Shown here: in pieces, positions 34,093 through 47,569 of the stretch
Position numbering within the stretch: the first letter of the stretch is position 1
How the letters are laid out: each line of letters starts with the position of its first letter
Assembly (NCBI RefSeq): GCF_963583255.1
Contig: NC_084816.1
Span: 8,382,600-8,446,599 of the forward strand
Direction of reading: 5' to 3'
Source of the DNA: Pyrus communis
Taxonomy: Eukaryota > Streptophyta > Magnoliopsida > Rosales > Rosaceae
Length of the DNA stretch: 64,000 bases
Made by a program: the position numbers and the translations under genes
Notes under the pieces: generated by a model
Database searches by the model: none
The model's input: only the letters and a program-made list of their open reading frames with translations
What the model was told of the DNA's origin: nothing

Positions 34093-37000
34093 TCATTCCT
34101 CGTCAACAGAAAAATCAGGTTCCGCTGGCTTCTGCAATGAGCTAACGACTCCAGAACCTGACCCAGAATGCTTATTGGCACCCCGTCTGGTACTTGCAGC
34201 AAGCCTTGCTGCGTAAGTAACCAAGCCCAACACAGGCGGGGTTTTTGCAGGCTCAGTTTCTTTGTGGCTTTCTTTAGCCTTGAGTTCGGCTGCTTCCCTT
34301 CTTTTCTTGGATCGACGCCATGCTGCCTGTATGAAACAAGCAGACCATAATCTCCATTGGTGCGAATAGAGCCGGAACTTGTGTCTAAGTTGCTTGCTGT
34401 GAAGTCTTCTGAACTGGGATGCTACGAATTTCAAGTCATCTGCTACTAGAGCAAATGCTTCTACTTCAGAGATGGATTTGACCGTGCGCGTTGAAGATGG
34501 CAGGATTACACTTGGACGAGGGTCCAAGGCCCATGTCAGAAGTTCCTCACCACAGAAGTCACCTGGACCAATACGGCATGAATTGAAGAATCCAGTTCGA
34601 CCACCATTCGTGGTGTAAGAATCAAGGTTGCCCCGGATTATGAATAGCATTTCATTGACAGGGTCTCCTTCACGGACTAGAAATGTGCCTTCAGTACACA
34701 AGGCTGGTTTGAGCCTTTCACATATTGCATCTAGCATCCTTTCATCCATTTGATCAAACAAAGGAACCTGTTCACCAAATGAAAAAGAATACACAAAAAT
34801 TTGTATAGTTACAATTAAAATTACGTGGTAGTATCAATAAAAATCTATTTGTGCTACCGGTTATCAAGATAATAATAACTTACCCGACGAACAAGGTCAA
34901 GGCAAAGGTGCCGCTTGATGTCTCTTCGAAGATCCATAGGTAGGCCTTTAAGAAGAATTTCCTCATCAACGCCTCGAGTAGCCAACCACTTGTATTGATC
35001 ATACTTCCGTACAGACTGTCTTAGTTCCGTAGGCAGCTGCCTATGACGCATCCATTGTTCTGTATCAGTTCTCTTAATCCTCCACTCTTCTAGTCTGACA
35101 GTTGTGGATTGGAGGTATGTCTGCCATTGTAAAGAACGAGTGATCAGAACTTAGAAAAAATCCAAGAATATAATGGGTTGCATAGTAACAAGCCAATTTC
35201 AGAGGCAAGACTGTCTAAAAGCTCAGATTTAAGTCCAGACTGTATAGAAGCTCAATTTAAGGTACATTTAAAAGCCTACTGAGACATCACTGACCAACGA
35301 CTTACTTGCATATTACCAATCAGCAATGCGAACAGAACCAGCCCAACAGTCGCAATGATTATTGCAAACATTATCTCTCCAACGTAAGTACTTGTTGAAA
35401 GATTTTGTCCCAAAGAACTGCACAAGTTTCAAATAAAATAACTCAATCATCTACTTTAAATTAGGCAAGCCTAGGCTTTTAAATTAGGCAAGCCTAAGCT
35501 TTGACCTGCATTAAACATTATTAGCCCCTTTGCAAAAACATCCAGTGAAGAAGATCTTAAAAAAGTTACAGATATAAGTTGCTCAAAATTCTACAAAGAA
35601 CATAAGGTGGTAATGTTAAAAGTATTATTCACAAATGTGTTAATGCCCATCACAAACAGATATAGAAACAAACAGCTTACCTGAGGTTTCTTAGACCCCA
35701 CCAGAGACAGTAAAAGTATCTGTTGAAGAATGACGAGGTTGTAACATCGTATGTCACTGCATCGCCATACATACCAAACTTATAATAACTGTTATCTGGA
35801 TTACATAGATTTGTGACGTTACTCGACTTGTACCAGTGCTTCCTGTTAGGGTCTTGAGCCTGACGGCAATCAAAGTAATCAGGTTTACACAATGTCTTCT
35901 CAAGATCACAAACACTTCTCCAACAAGATTCTTGCCGCTCAATTGAAAGAAGGTACCAACAAGCTCCTAAAACCTTTTCACAGAGAAAAACAAAAAAAAA
36001 ATCAGCAACGCACAGTAGGTTAACATTTTCCTTAAATACTTGATTATTCAATGAAAAAGAAAGGTGTGAACGAGTATTCGTCAAATGTCTGTTAGACAGT
36101 CAGGAAGATGAGCTCGGCAGTTTAATTCAATACGAGAATAGGAATTGAGAAATTTCAAATTTGGTCATTATATGCAATGACAGATGATCGTTTCAGGTTT
36201 CAACCAACCAAGCAAGTCTTAGACTGAAAAAAACTAAAATTCGTGGATTAATAAGAGTCAAATAAATCCATTCATGAATTATGACAGCTGAAACTGAAAA
36301 TAACTTGTCATTTCCATATGTTTCTGAAATACTTTTAACTGTAACACATTTTGTAAAAACCAAGTAAGTTTGTAATTATTCCTTCTTTTGTGTTTCTATA
36401 TGATGGAGAAAGATAAGGTTGGGTGAAAATCCTTAGGCTTAGCCACTCAGTCTACACACTGACTACAGTATTATTTGTGATCAAGCTGTAGATGCACAAC
36501 TAGCTATCTTATTCAAAGTTACGAAAAGAGAAACAACGGGTTTGTTTAGACTTACATGACTTGCCAACATGTATAGCATCAGATTATATGCAGCCCCTGC
36601 CCATGCTGTTTCTGTCACAACGCCAGTAGCCTTAACTATTTGTGATGAGAGCGGAAATATAAGAAAGAGCCTTGGTATGTATTGAAAGATTATGATGAAC
36701 CGAAGGAAGTTTTTTGTGTTTGTCACTGTCGAACCCCTAAGGGTTGGGATTACAATCCAAATCAGCACCTGAGAGGAAGATGAAAATTTAGAACTGAATT
36801 TAGTGCATATTTGCTTTGTCTCAATGGTGAACAAGAAGTTTTCAAGTAACATACCTGAGGAAGGGGCAGGGCAGCAATGAGGTCTATCCAGAAATCCAGG
36901 CGTAGGTACCTCACTGCGATCTTTGAAGGTTCTATTACAAGCTCTCCTCTCCCAAATACACGAGAGGAAGGTGCAATATAAGCTTTACGAAAGTTAATAA

Positions 37001-37632
37001 AAATTTGAATTATGTAAAACGCATCAGCCACTGATCGAACAATTGTTAGAACAACTTCAAGTGGGATTCCAATACTAATGCAGAATTCATCTCTCGTCGA
37101 TGGCAAGTAAAAGAATAGAGGGTCCACGAACAGAGAAACTAAACAAGTTACTAAGAAAATCTTGTTCCAACGGTGAATAGTTTGTCCTCGAGGATCTAAT
37201 ATTTTCTTCTGCACTCTCTCATAGTCCTCGGAAAAGACTCTGGACAGAACTTTAGCTTTTAAAGATTTTCCAGTCTTCCCAGGAACCTCCTTTTCGCAGG
37301 ATTCTGCTACTTGTGCCCCATCAATCTTGTACTTAAGCTTAACCACACCAACTCCATTGACCGAAGGTAGCTTTGCTAATTCAACATCATCTTGAAATCT
37401 GAAAATTTCAAATTTCATATGTGAATAAAAAGAATTTAAAAAAAATAGAAACCAGCTTATTATGCTAAGCTATATGATTAGACTCCAAAACTCATAACAA
37501 AAACGGAAACCCAATTGTAAAATATCGTTTAGAACACGGTAACATAAAATAAGATGACCAAATATTGGTTGAAAACGAAACAGAATTCGGAAGAAAGATG
37601 TACCTGATAGATTTTGAATTACCATAAACCAT
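34093..37632 (-). CDS. CNGC15: Cyclic nucleotide-gated ion channel 15 (CNGC15-like)
   Basis: Seven exons join in frame to a 700-aa protein: 37632-37604, 37398-36855, 36768-36556, 35973-35681, 35417-35306, 35120-34884, 34767-34093; every intron is GT-AG. The start ATG has a good GCCATGG context and leads into RFQDD, as in CNGC15 homologues. Transmembrane segments S1-S6 run from about residue 90 to 397, with GQN at 363-365 at the pore selectivity site. The cyclic nucleotide-binding fold includes the phosphate-binding cassette GPGDFCGEELL (543-553). An IQ calmodulin-binding motif (IQAAWRR, 622-628) follows. Known relatives are Ca2+-permeable channels, reported at the nuclear envelope in symbiotic Ca2+ signalling in legumes and in nitrate signalling in Arabidopsis. 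No disabling change was seen. The orthologue name is by recognition of the whole sequence. Confidence 0.93.
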
Positions 37633-37834
37633 GGCAATCCTCTAGGAATACCACTTTGCCTTCAATTAACAGAATTGACAGTAGTAAAACGTACAACCGG
37701 ATAATCGAACGTATATTAGGCCATGAATCAACTGTATGTAAATATCTAGGCTCTTCGAAATAAAAGCCGAAAATGACGTGGCATGAGCTCAAAGCCACAA
37801 GAACAGGGAAGATGTCGCAGCCATGGGTACTCAT
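37619..37834 (-). promoter_or_regulatory. Possible upstream ORF overlapping the CNGC15 start
   Basis: A 71-codon frame begins at 37834 and stops at 37619, overlapping the CNGC15 ATG (37632-37630) in another frame. If the transcript begins upstream of 37834, this frame would compete for initiation. The leader length is not known from sequence. Confidence 0.3.
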
Positions 37835-38253
37835 TCACCAGGAATCATGTGAACATGTGAAATATATAAGGAAGATGTCAACTTGGAGATGAAGCTGTAA
37901 AGACTCTATACCCCCAAAAGCGCATGGCAAACATGTGACTGCCTTAAGATTTTTGTGTATACACATTGAGGGGAAAAAATGTTTATTTTATGATTAATAA
38001 AAAATAAAAATTAGTAGGCCTTCCAAAATTCCTGTATGTATATTTTGTTGAAGCAATTGAATGAGTCAAAAATGTAAAGCGCCCTGAACTTGCGAAACTA
38101 AATAGAAAATTAAACCAAAATAATTTGAAATAAATAATTACAGTTAAACACCAAATCAATATTCAAATCAAGATTAATTAAATAAATGCAACAGGTTTAG
38201 CACTCTGGGAATCTGGCAAATGGGTTTTACTTAAAACCCATAAGAATCTTGGG

Positions 38254-38299
<46 letters not shown>

Positions 38300-38851
38300 C
38301 TTACAAGTTTTTCTGCCTGCCATGGGCCATGGCCAAGCTTCAGCAAACTATGAAATCACTCTCTCTAGTTTCTTACAGATTTCAGCTCAAAACCGAACTG
38401 CTATTACTCCAAAAATAAAATATTGTGAAAATAAAATAATTAGAAATGAGCTCAAAAAATGGAAAGTCTAAAATAGTTTTTGGAATTGAAGTCCCCGGCG
38501 TTGTTCTTCCCGTCAAAATATTTTTTGGAATTTTGAGAAAATGACTGAAGTATTAACCTATACAAGGAAAGTAATAATTATTTAATTTTCATTAGCATAT
38601 TCTGGTCAAAAATATGAAGAAATATTGTTAGTGGTTTATATACTTTCCATAATTCCATTGTCAATGGATATAAGAAAGAAAGAGAGACAGAGCCACAAGA
38701 GTGTGTCCAAATTTTCCAAAGACAAGAGAGATTAAGAGAAGGTTGAGAAAAGACTGGAAGAAGCTTCAATTGCCTTGCTTATTCAGTTTTTTTTTTATTC
38801 TAATTGTTTTTTCAGAAGAGTTTCATCTGATCAGATGTAACTATATTTTAC

Positions 38852-38860
<9 letters not shown>
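37633..38860 (-). promoter_or_regulatory. CNGC15 upstream region
   Basis: Upstream of the start lie a (GA)n run at 38256-38289 (CT-rich on the gene strand, common in plant leaders and promoters) and AT-rich sequence. No single TATA box can be assigned with confidence. A T-run follows at 38858-38885. Confidence 0.4.
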
Positions 38861-38892
<32 letters not shown>

Positions 38893-41357
38893 CGAGGAGG
38901 AGTTGACTACGCTTGATATGCATGCAATTGGAATCTCGACACGTGTCTTTCCCATGTTTTCTATCCTGCTTTTCAAGTTGTGATTGAGTAGAGTAATTTA
39001 TAAGGAAAATTAACGAAAAGTTCAGAAAAATTTTAGTTTTAATGAAAAATGATAAATAAATGTATAATAAATAATATCATAGAAAGGTAAAAATGTGGTC
39101 TTTCGTTAAAAATAAACAGTACTAGAAATGTTTCGTTAAAACTCTCTAATTTATATTTAGAGAATAGACCTTTTATTCAAAGGGATCTCTATTTTTGCGT
39201 AAAAATTGAGACTAGTTGGGCAATTTCACGTTGAGTTTCAACGATCCAAATCGTCGATTTTGTAAATCTTGATTCATTGATCATTTTTGCAAAAAATTAA
39301 TTCAATCCGAAATTATTTGCCTATTTAATTATCACGTTGAAATTTCTTAAAGAACAAAGTGTTTGTCAATTTCTTTGAACTCAATTAGATGCCTCAAATA
39401 TTCTTTATTTGACTAATATTTTGTAAAGATGATCAATGAGGTGAAACTTAAAAAATAGATGGTTCATATCGTTAAAGTTTGATGTAATGTGAGCCCACCA
39501 ACTAATCCCAATTTTTCTAAAAATAAAATAAAATTAGGAATCTCCTCCCTTAAAAACTTCCTTTAAAGAATTCATATGTTATTAAGATGTGACTACAACA
39601 TATATAATTGTATGATCTAAATTAACTTATAGTTGGAATTATTATTAGCACTCGAAAACTCTTATTGTGCACTCAAAATTTTCTCTATTTAGAAAAAAAA
39701 AAAAATTACACCAATAAAAAATGCAAAATAAAAATTTTAAAGTAACAATAACATTTCTCTATCAAATTTTGTTTATGTATGCATTCAAAAACACACAATA
39801 TTATCCAAGATTATATTAATACAAATTGCCAGCTTGTTTGACATAAAAGAGGAAAAAACCCTCCACTTCTATATATTTTCTTGTATATATTTGTCACATG
39901 ACTCACGCGGAGCATTGCTTACGGCACCAAAATATAGAACATTTGCCTTGACACCCTTGCGGTGACCCATTTGTTGACTTCTTGACATTTGGCTTTCTAG
40001 AGAGAGCGACCACCAAAACTTGAAGAAGTTGGACTAAATCAATTCAAAGAGTCCGCCCTTGATTTTCCCTTTGTGATCCTCATCACAAAGTGATCAAAAG
40101 ATATTGTATCTCGAGTTCAAGTAGTTAAAGAAAATAAGATTGACCCTATGGAAGGAGAAGTGCATTTGGGTTTCGTTGGGGGCACAAGTACGTATGTACT
40201 GTACTACGCATGAAACTCTCGTCTATTAATAGTATGGAATGAAAAAGAGTTGAATTCTATTAATTTTTTGATGTAAAGCCCAAAAATAACGAGTAAGTAT
40301 TGAGAAAAACTGTCCCGATTACTTCTTGAGTGAATAATTAGCCACAATAATGTGCTTCATCATGTGAACTCAATTTTGAATCATTTTTGAATGTTTTGAC
40401 CTATTGCATGTAACCAAGTAAGATATGTGTGCATGGAAGTTACGAACTTACGACGTCTAAATTTATAGACCATCACACGCTTAGTCATTTTTTGTTGGAA
40501 ACAATGTCGATATATGCTCAATTTTTCAAAGTTGTATTATATTATGACCCAAAAAAACAAAAACTTCCATCAAAAGCATGTCTCCATTTTCCAGGAAATA
40601 CAAAACTTATCGCATCCATGCATGCAGGCCATACAACTTGATTTGAATTAGAATAAATTTTGTACTCGTCTTTTAGCTCGTTTTTTAGCTTCTTAAGTCA
40701 CCAAAGTATAAATCGATCGATGCTATTTAGGTTTTGTACTCGTCTTTTAGCTTCTTAAGTCACCAAAGTATAAATCGATCGATGCTATTTAGATTAGGCT
40801 ATCAGGCCAGCTTACAACTTGTCGACGTCATGCCAGTGGGACATATTCATAAATTCAAACAACTATGCAGGCTAATTTAAAAAATAAAAAATAATAAAAA
40901 ATAAAAAATAAATTGAAAATATTTGTTTAATGATGGATGATCATTTACTCTAGGCTAATCCGACAAGCCAGCGAGATCTCGACCCCTCCCACAGGCCGGC
41001 ATGTAGTTTAAGGCCCTGCACCTTACCACCCAACATAGGAATTAAACATGCTTTTGTTTGGGATAAGTTCGGGTAACTATCTAATCTTTGCGAGTGATTC
41101 AAAATTGGTCCAAATAACTACTTAAGATTTTGAAAAATGTATATCTTTTAGGTTCACTAGCGTTCATTGATAAAATGGACAATATTAAACGTGTTTAACT
41201 TTCAAGCCATCTATGGAAATTTGAATCCTTAAACTGACGTCATTTAGCTTAACAAATTTATTGTTTAACTTGGATAAAATGGGTCAATTTGGGAGATTAG
41301 AACTCCAAAGACGTCGATTAATGAAAACCAACAGTAGTATTTGTCCATCTCATCATT
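38861..41357. other. AT-rich intergenic, no gene seen
   Basis: It holds a tandem duplication of about 66 bp (40661-40793, carrying ATCGATCGATGCTATTTAG) and AT-rich low-complexity stretches (40880-40920). No coding region was recognised. Confidence 0.5.
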
Positions 41358-42251
41358 CACTACAAGAAATCGAATAAATATTGGCAGAAATATTTGCCTC
41401 TAAAACCCCCAATTGGGGCAAATATGTTGAAAAATTTCCCCTAATAAAAAGGAGGGGCGGATAGTAGATTCGCCCCTAAAAGAGCCGTTGCTATTGTTAT
41501 TAGAGGCAAAATGTCAAGCATCCAGCCCTAATGTTTTTGTTGCCACATTGGCAAGTTTTATAAATACACATCATTACAAGCAGATACATCCGCCCCTAAT
41601 ACTTTTTAATTATATAAAAAAAAATTAAATCGAGCATATAATTACATCCATTCCTAATACTTTCAATTATATAAAAAAATCTACAATATAATAAATGCAT
41701 TATCCACCCAAATGTCAGTTATTGGTTTTGAATCATTCAAAATATTCAAACCCAGCATGATTCATCTTCTTCTTTCCAAATCTCAAAATTTTCTCCTTTC
41801 TCTATCAGTCTCTCAAGCTTTGCAAATTAGATTTTTAAGTTCATCTTCTTATTTTGCAACAGCACACAAGTCTTTCTCAATAACAACTGTTCATAAACAA
41901 ATACAAAATGAAAAAAAATGAAACGCAACAAACAACAAAGCCAAATTACAAAGTTTACTAATTTGTACAAACAAACAGAAAAAATCAATCCTAAATTTCA
42001 CAAATCAATTCAATATATAAGAAAATTCAATAGACAAAGATTAACACAAGGTAATTACCTCTGAAAATTCTTTAGAACCTCCTTCTCCCTATCAATCAAA
42101 TGATATTTTTATTCCAAACTATTCATGAAATTCTCTTCCACTCTAAATTATTCAGAAACCCCTCAAGTATACCTACAAAACTTAAAATTTAGGATGGAAA
42201 AAGCCCTTCAATCAAACCAAATGAAACGAGTTTCATCATCTCTCAAACAAA

Positions 42252-44661
42252 ACTAGTACAAAAGTGGCTTATTGTGTCAGTGGTTGGTGTCGGTTTTACA
42301 TATATAAAATACTGGCAGATAAGACATCTCTGACATCCTTCTTACATGGTGTCGGAATTATTGTCGGGTATAAGCGACATAAACTGTCTGTGTCGCTTAT
42401 AACCGATATAGACTGTTAATGTTGCTTATAACCGACATAGCTTTTAATCTTTTTAAATGGGGTTGTCGTATAAAAAGAAAATTGTGTCACTTTCAACCAA
42501 CATAAATTTATTGTCGCGTGAAATACTTGATTTGGTGTTTTCATCCGACACCATTTGTTTTAAATATTTTCAAACTTCCTGTCAGTGGACAAGTTAAGGT
42601 CAATCTCATCTGACTGATAGTGTATCCAATATTTTGGTCGAAATTTTCCCGTTAGTTTTGCACGCGAAACTGGGTAGGGTGATGTCAATGGAAGGTGGTG
42701 TCAGTTTTAACCAACATCGTCGAATTTTGAAACTTTGAACCCTTACTTAAAACTCATCTCTCTCTTCCCTTCACACCATTCTTCTTTGTGCCGCTGGTCC
42801 CTTCCCCTTCTCCTTGTCCTTCCCTCAACACTCTCTCTCAAAGGGATATCTACAGCACTCCCCATTCCATATGCTTTTAGCTCAGTTTTAGCCCTTTTTC
42901 ATATGATTTTAGCAATGTGGTTGATGAAGACTGTGACATCTCACATCGCCCAGGGGAGTGATCCTTAAATGTATATTCTCATCCCTACCTAGCACGAGGC
43001 CTTTTGGGAGCTCACTGGCTTCGGATTCCGTAGGAACTTCGAAGTTAAGCGAGAAGGGAGCTAGAGCAATCCCATGATGGGTGTCCCACTGGGAAGTTGC
43101 TCGTGAGTTCCCAAAAACAAAACTGTGAGGGAATGGTAAGCCCAAAGCGGACAATATCGTGCTACAGTAGTGGAGTGGGCCCGGGAAGTGATCTGCCCCA
43201 GGCCGAGATGTGACAATTTGGTATCAGAGCCTAACCCTGGCCGCGTGTGTGCCAACGAGGACGTCGGGCCCCTAAGGGGGTGGATTGTGACATCCCACAT
43301 CGCCCAGGGGAGTGATCCTTAAATGTATATTCCTATCCCTACCTAGCACGAGGCCTTTTGGGAGCTCACTGGCTTCGGGTTCCGTATGAACTTCGAAGTT
43401 AAGCGAGAAGGGGCCTTGAGCAATCCCATGATGGGTGATCCACTGGGAAGTTGCTCGTGAGTTCCCAAAAACAAAACCGTGAGGGAATGGTAAGCCCAAA
43501 GCGGACAATATCGTGCTACGGTAGTGGAGTGGGCCCGGGAAGTGATCCGCCCCGGGCCGGGATGTGACAAAGACACATGTTGAAAATGAACAAAGGTTTT
43601 GTAGCTGACCTTGATTACCTTCAAAAGACTCCCCATTAAGTGACGAAGCTCTTATCAATCTAATTTTCATCTTTTTTTTTTTTTTTTTTTTCCGTTTCCT
43701 TGACCTTTGTTTTTCTATTTATTGCTTAAGTTCTATGTGTTATTTTCACTTATCAAATTTTTTCAAGTATCAACTGAGAACTACAAGCAGGATGTCCAGA
43801 TTTTTGAAGAGACAACTGAATGATCAATTAGTTCAATCGAGAGAGAACTGAACTACAAAAACAAGCAAAGCTGATTAGAGAAATCCCTCGTAGGCTTTCT
43901 AAATGTATAGCAACTTGCAAAGGCTTTTATGTGGATGTGTTATCAAAGACTCAGGTATAGCTATTTTTCAAATCAGGCTCTTTGAAGTTTATTTGGTATT
44001 ATCAATTTAGTTACAATATAGTTATCCATACAGAGCTTTATATCTGATGAAAAATCTTTGGTGGCAATCAAGCATAAGTGAAATTGGCACAAGCTTGCAG
44101 CCAGTTTGCCTTGTGTCTGCAACCCCACCGTTCAGCACATCAGATCCAATTGATGAAAAAAGGGCAATTCAATTGAAATAGTTGAAGAAAAATTTGACAA
44201 AAGGAAAAAAGAATAGAGAGAAAAAGTGATTGAAATGTGATGAGAATCAAAGAGAGAGAGAGGGAGAGAAAGGCTGATGTAGGAACTAGGAACCTTTAGA
44301 TATGTATTTTTAATCATTGAAGGTTAGGACCGACAGTAGGTTTGATATTTTAATTGTTTAATTGTTACTTGATGTCGGTTAGGATTGCCATCATGTCAGA
44401 ATTTAATGTCGCTTCTAACCGACGTAATGTTCAATGTCACTTTTAACCGACGTTGTTCTTTTTTATTTTATATTACTTTGCTTCTTGGTGACGGATTAAG
44501 GGGACTAACCGACGTCAATACCCTTTTCGTTATGCTAGCAGTGGTGTCGGTCCCCCTATTCGACATTGCACGATTTGATGTCGGATTTTTACCAAAATCC
44601 GATAGTAATTGGGGTTTCTTGTCGGTTTTTACACCGCCAGTGATGGCCTCTTTCGTAGTAG
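42252..44661. mobile_element. Inner CACTA-like element with ACCGACA subterminal motifs
   Basis: The left end ACTAGTACAAAAGTGGC and the inverse of the right end (CTACTACGAAAGAGGCC) resemble CACTA termini missing the first base or two. Repeated TAACCGACAT/TGTCGGTT motifs lie inside both ends (42280-42440 and 44320-44630). The TSD is unclear. The unit contains no transposase but hosts a complete Cassandra. Confidence 0.6.
42932..43569 (+). mobile_element. Complete Cassandra TRIM
   Basis: LTRs at 42932-43215 and 43286-43569 (284 bp each) flank a 70-bp internal region, with TSD AAGAC (42927-42931 and 43570-43574). The primer-binding site TGGTATCAGAGC lies at 43219-43230, just after the 5' LTR. 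A GGGGG-type polypurine tract precedes the 3' LTR. Each LTR has the 5S-like core (GAAGTTAAGCGAGAAGG and GGAAGTTGCTCGTGAG). Non-coding; it relies on proteins of other elements. Confidence 0.93.
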
Positions 44662-45294
44662 CCTTTCCTCCAGTCCTCTTGGAGTAGCAAGGGAAAAATA
44701 GACAACAAAAGATTATGAAAATGAAAGAAAGAGGGGACGAGTTTAAATCTGCACAAGAGAAAGGGAAGGGAAGAAAAATGCACAAGCAAAAGGGATGGGA
44801 AGAAAAATGAAGGACACGGGAAAATGATGAACTGCGCGGCAGTGGAAGAGAGAAAATAGAAAAATGAGGGTAGTGGGTATGTATTTGAATTAGGGTTTAG
44901 ATAATTAATGGTTTCTTTTCGGGTAAATAGTAATATCCTTCATTTTTATTTTTTGTAAAAATTAATTAGTAATTAAACATATCTGTCCTAAATAGAATTT
45001 TTTTTTTTAATAAATAAGTACAAACATCCGCCTCTAATGAAAAAATAATCAAATTTAAATAATTATTAATTGAATTAGGGGCTAATTGAATTCGCCTCCA
45101 ATAACTAAATTTAGTAAAGGTAATTTTTTCTGCCCCTAAAAGTGATAAAATTAGTAGAGGCAGTTTATTGTTTGTCCTTATAACTTTAATAGAGACAATT
45201 GCATGTTTTTGCCCCTAATGAATATTATTAGAGACAAAATTTTATTTCTGCATCTACTATTACTCCCCTAATACTCACTTTTCCTGTAGTGATT

Positions 45295-46557
45295 TAATGT
45301 TAGTAGCATCATCACTCAATGTTGGTAAAGTCCCGGTGTCCTACCACATGTCTAATTTCAAAATATTAGGTAGTTATTTGAAATGTTTTAAAAGATTGAG
45401 ACTAATTTGAAATCACCCCAAAATGTTATGTAGTTTTTTGTACTTAACCCTCTTGTTTTTATTTGTAACTAATTAAGATGCATTTGTTAATTTAATTTTT
45501 TCATGTGGCCAATTATGATTTTGGTATTAATCGATAAAGATCAAATATAAATTGTAATATAGAACTATGAACACTGAAAGTACAGTAAGTACGAATTTGC
45601 AAAAGTATGAGACACAACAGTTTGCCCTACAATGAAGCAAGTTATGTTAATGTTTGCTCTTATTTGTTTATTTTATTGGGATAGATGAAATTAGTTAATC
45701 CATCACATTGATCTAATAAGGTGAAATGGTTATTAAAATATGTTAGCACATGGCCACTGTCCTACTAATTCAGGTAATTCAGGCATAGTAAGGAATAGGG
45801 GCTTATAGTTTAAGTGGTTAAGATTGTGCACGATTGAGGCATGAAGTTCCACATTTCAAGATAAGTTGTTGAAGAAAAAAATAATAATACTTATGTCGAC
45901 GCCATGAGGTTGTTTGTGTCAATCCCACGGGGTTACATATCCATCCTTTGTTAATAACATTTGTTCGTTATACACATTTTATAATCGGGACCACTTAATT
46001 TCTTAATCACCATATAAAGATCGTCAAAATGTATATAACAAATCGACAATATTAATATCAAATAACATATTCATAATGAACCACCAAGGAGCCTAAGTGC
46101 AAGGGTGCAATACTAGTTAATAGTTAATACTTGAAACATGGAACTGACTGTTTGATCATGTATGTTTGGGAAGGGCACTCACTGCTTAATCCTCAATAGT
46201 GTATTGCAATATAGCATTGTGGATGCAAAAGATGCTAGACAATGTGTCTTTCTTTTATATGATATGAAAGGGACTCAGGCTTCATATCACTATCTATTCT
46301 TTGTGTTAGTTATTCCATAATTAGTATAAAGATATTTTGTAAGCTGTTATTTTTGGTATTTAAACGGCCTTATTCTATCTAATTAATTAAGTTGCATGTG
46401 ATTTTGCCTTCTTAATTATTATAAAGTGGCAGAGCTAGAATATTTAATAAGGTAAGTGGTCTTCGAGAGGAGTGTTGCCCTTGCATCATGGTATTGATTT
46501 GAATCATGTCGGCTCCCCAATCTAATATCTAATTTAACAAATCTATCACTTAACAAG

Positions 46558-46609
<52 letters not shown>

Positions 46610-47044
46610 AATAAGGAAGGTCAGCTTAACTTTAATATGTAGGATCTTACACATCAATAATATTATTATGAATATTACAAATTTGATATTTACGACCTAA
46701 TTGTATTATTATTCCAAACTCATACGATAATAATACTAATGATAAGTATAATCAATTTTTTTTAATCCAAGTATAACCAAAATTTTATCAAGGAAAGAGA
46801 TTGAAAAGATGAACAAACAATAAGAGTATCAAATGCTGATTAAAATTTATTGAAAAAATATCAAACAAATTCAAGACAAACATGTGAATAAATTGAAAAG
46901 TTGAAGGCAAGGAATGAACTGACATGCACCTTTAAGCCCAAGTGTCTTTGGATTCTTAAGCACATATGATATTAGATTACGTTTAAAGGGGCAAATATTA
47001 TTTTACAAATATGAAAAAAGTTGGATATAACATATAAGTATTGT
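45295..47044. other. AT-rich intergenic with (AT)n, no gene seen
   Basis: It contains a long AT dinucleotide run (46566-46606). A TAGTTTAAGTGGTTAAGA block at about 45807 resembles a Pol III A box, but no full SINE is evident. No coding region was seen. Confidence 0.5.
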
Positions 47045-47485
47045 TCTAAAAATCTCCTCCTATCGCCGCCTAGGTGCTAGGCAGCTGGTCACTGCCATGA
47101 TTAATCTCTAAGCATTTGAAAATCAAGAGTGGGTGCCTAGACCTACCTAGGCACCCACCTAGGTCACGAGTCTCACTTAGATAAAAAATAGATAACTTTC
47201 GTTTTGCATTTTATTTTTTTAATAAATTGTAAGAGACTTGTTCAATAATTGGATGAACACTCATTACATGCTTGTTCCTCATGTTTCAATATGTTGTAAT
47301 ATTTTATAATCTATATTTCATTCTATTTTGTTATTTATATATCCCAATATAATTTTTTTTAAGTATAAGTAGACCTTTATTTATATGTTATATAATAAAT
47401 TCAATTTAAAAATAAAAAAATAAAAAAATAAACCGTCTAGGCCTCTACCCGCAGCGCCTAGCACCTTTTATAACATTGCATGTAA
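47045..47485 (-). repeat. GGCGCTAGGCG-type interspersed repeat, inverted copy
   Basis: Inverse of the unit at 1387-1850: GCCGCCTAGGTGCTAGGC at one end, CGCAGCGCCTAGCACC at the other, with the same AT-rich core including a CAATATGTTGTAATATTTTA-like stretch. Non-coding. Confidence 0.6.
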
Positions 47486-47569
47486 GAAGACATATTTTAC
47501 AAATTGTGAGAAGGGTCAAGTGACCCTTGTGGGCTTTAGTGGGCTCCGCCGGTGCACATAGACATTATT

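Larger units (their letters stand above)
41358..45291. mobile_element. Non-autonomous CACTA element with nested insertions
   Basis: Ends CACTACAAGAAATCG and ...TTTTCCTGTAGTG are the CACTA terminal pair, flanked by 3-bp TSD ATT (41355-41357 and 45292-45294). Repeated GCCCCTAAT motifs in both orientations form subterminal arrays (41390-41680 and 45020-45280). No transposase is present. A second CACTA-like unit (42252-44661) sits inside. Confidence 0.82.

Noticed and set aside
44385..44785. 100-105 codon frames on both strands
   Set aside because: They lie across the subterminal repeats and edge of the inner CACTA-like element and overlap each other on opposite strands.
45800..45905. A sixth SINE
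   Set aside because: There is an A-box-like block, but no B box, shared body or clean tail, so it is not called.
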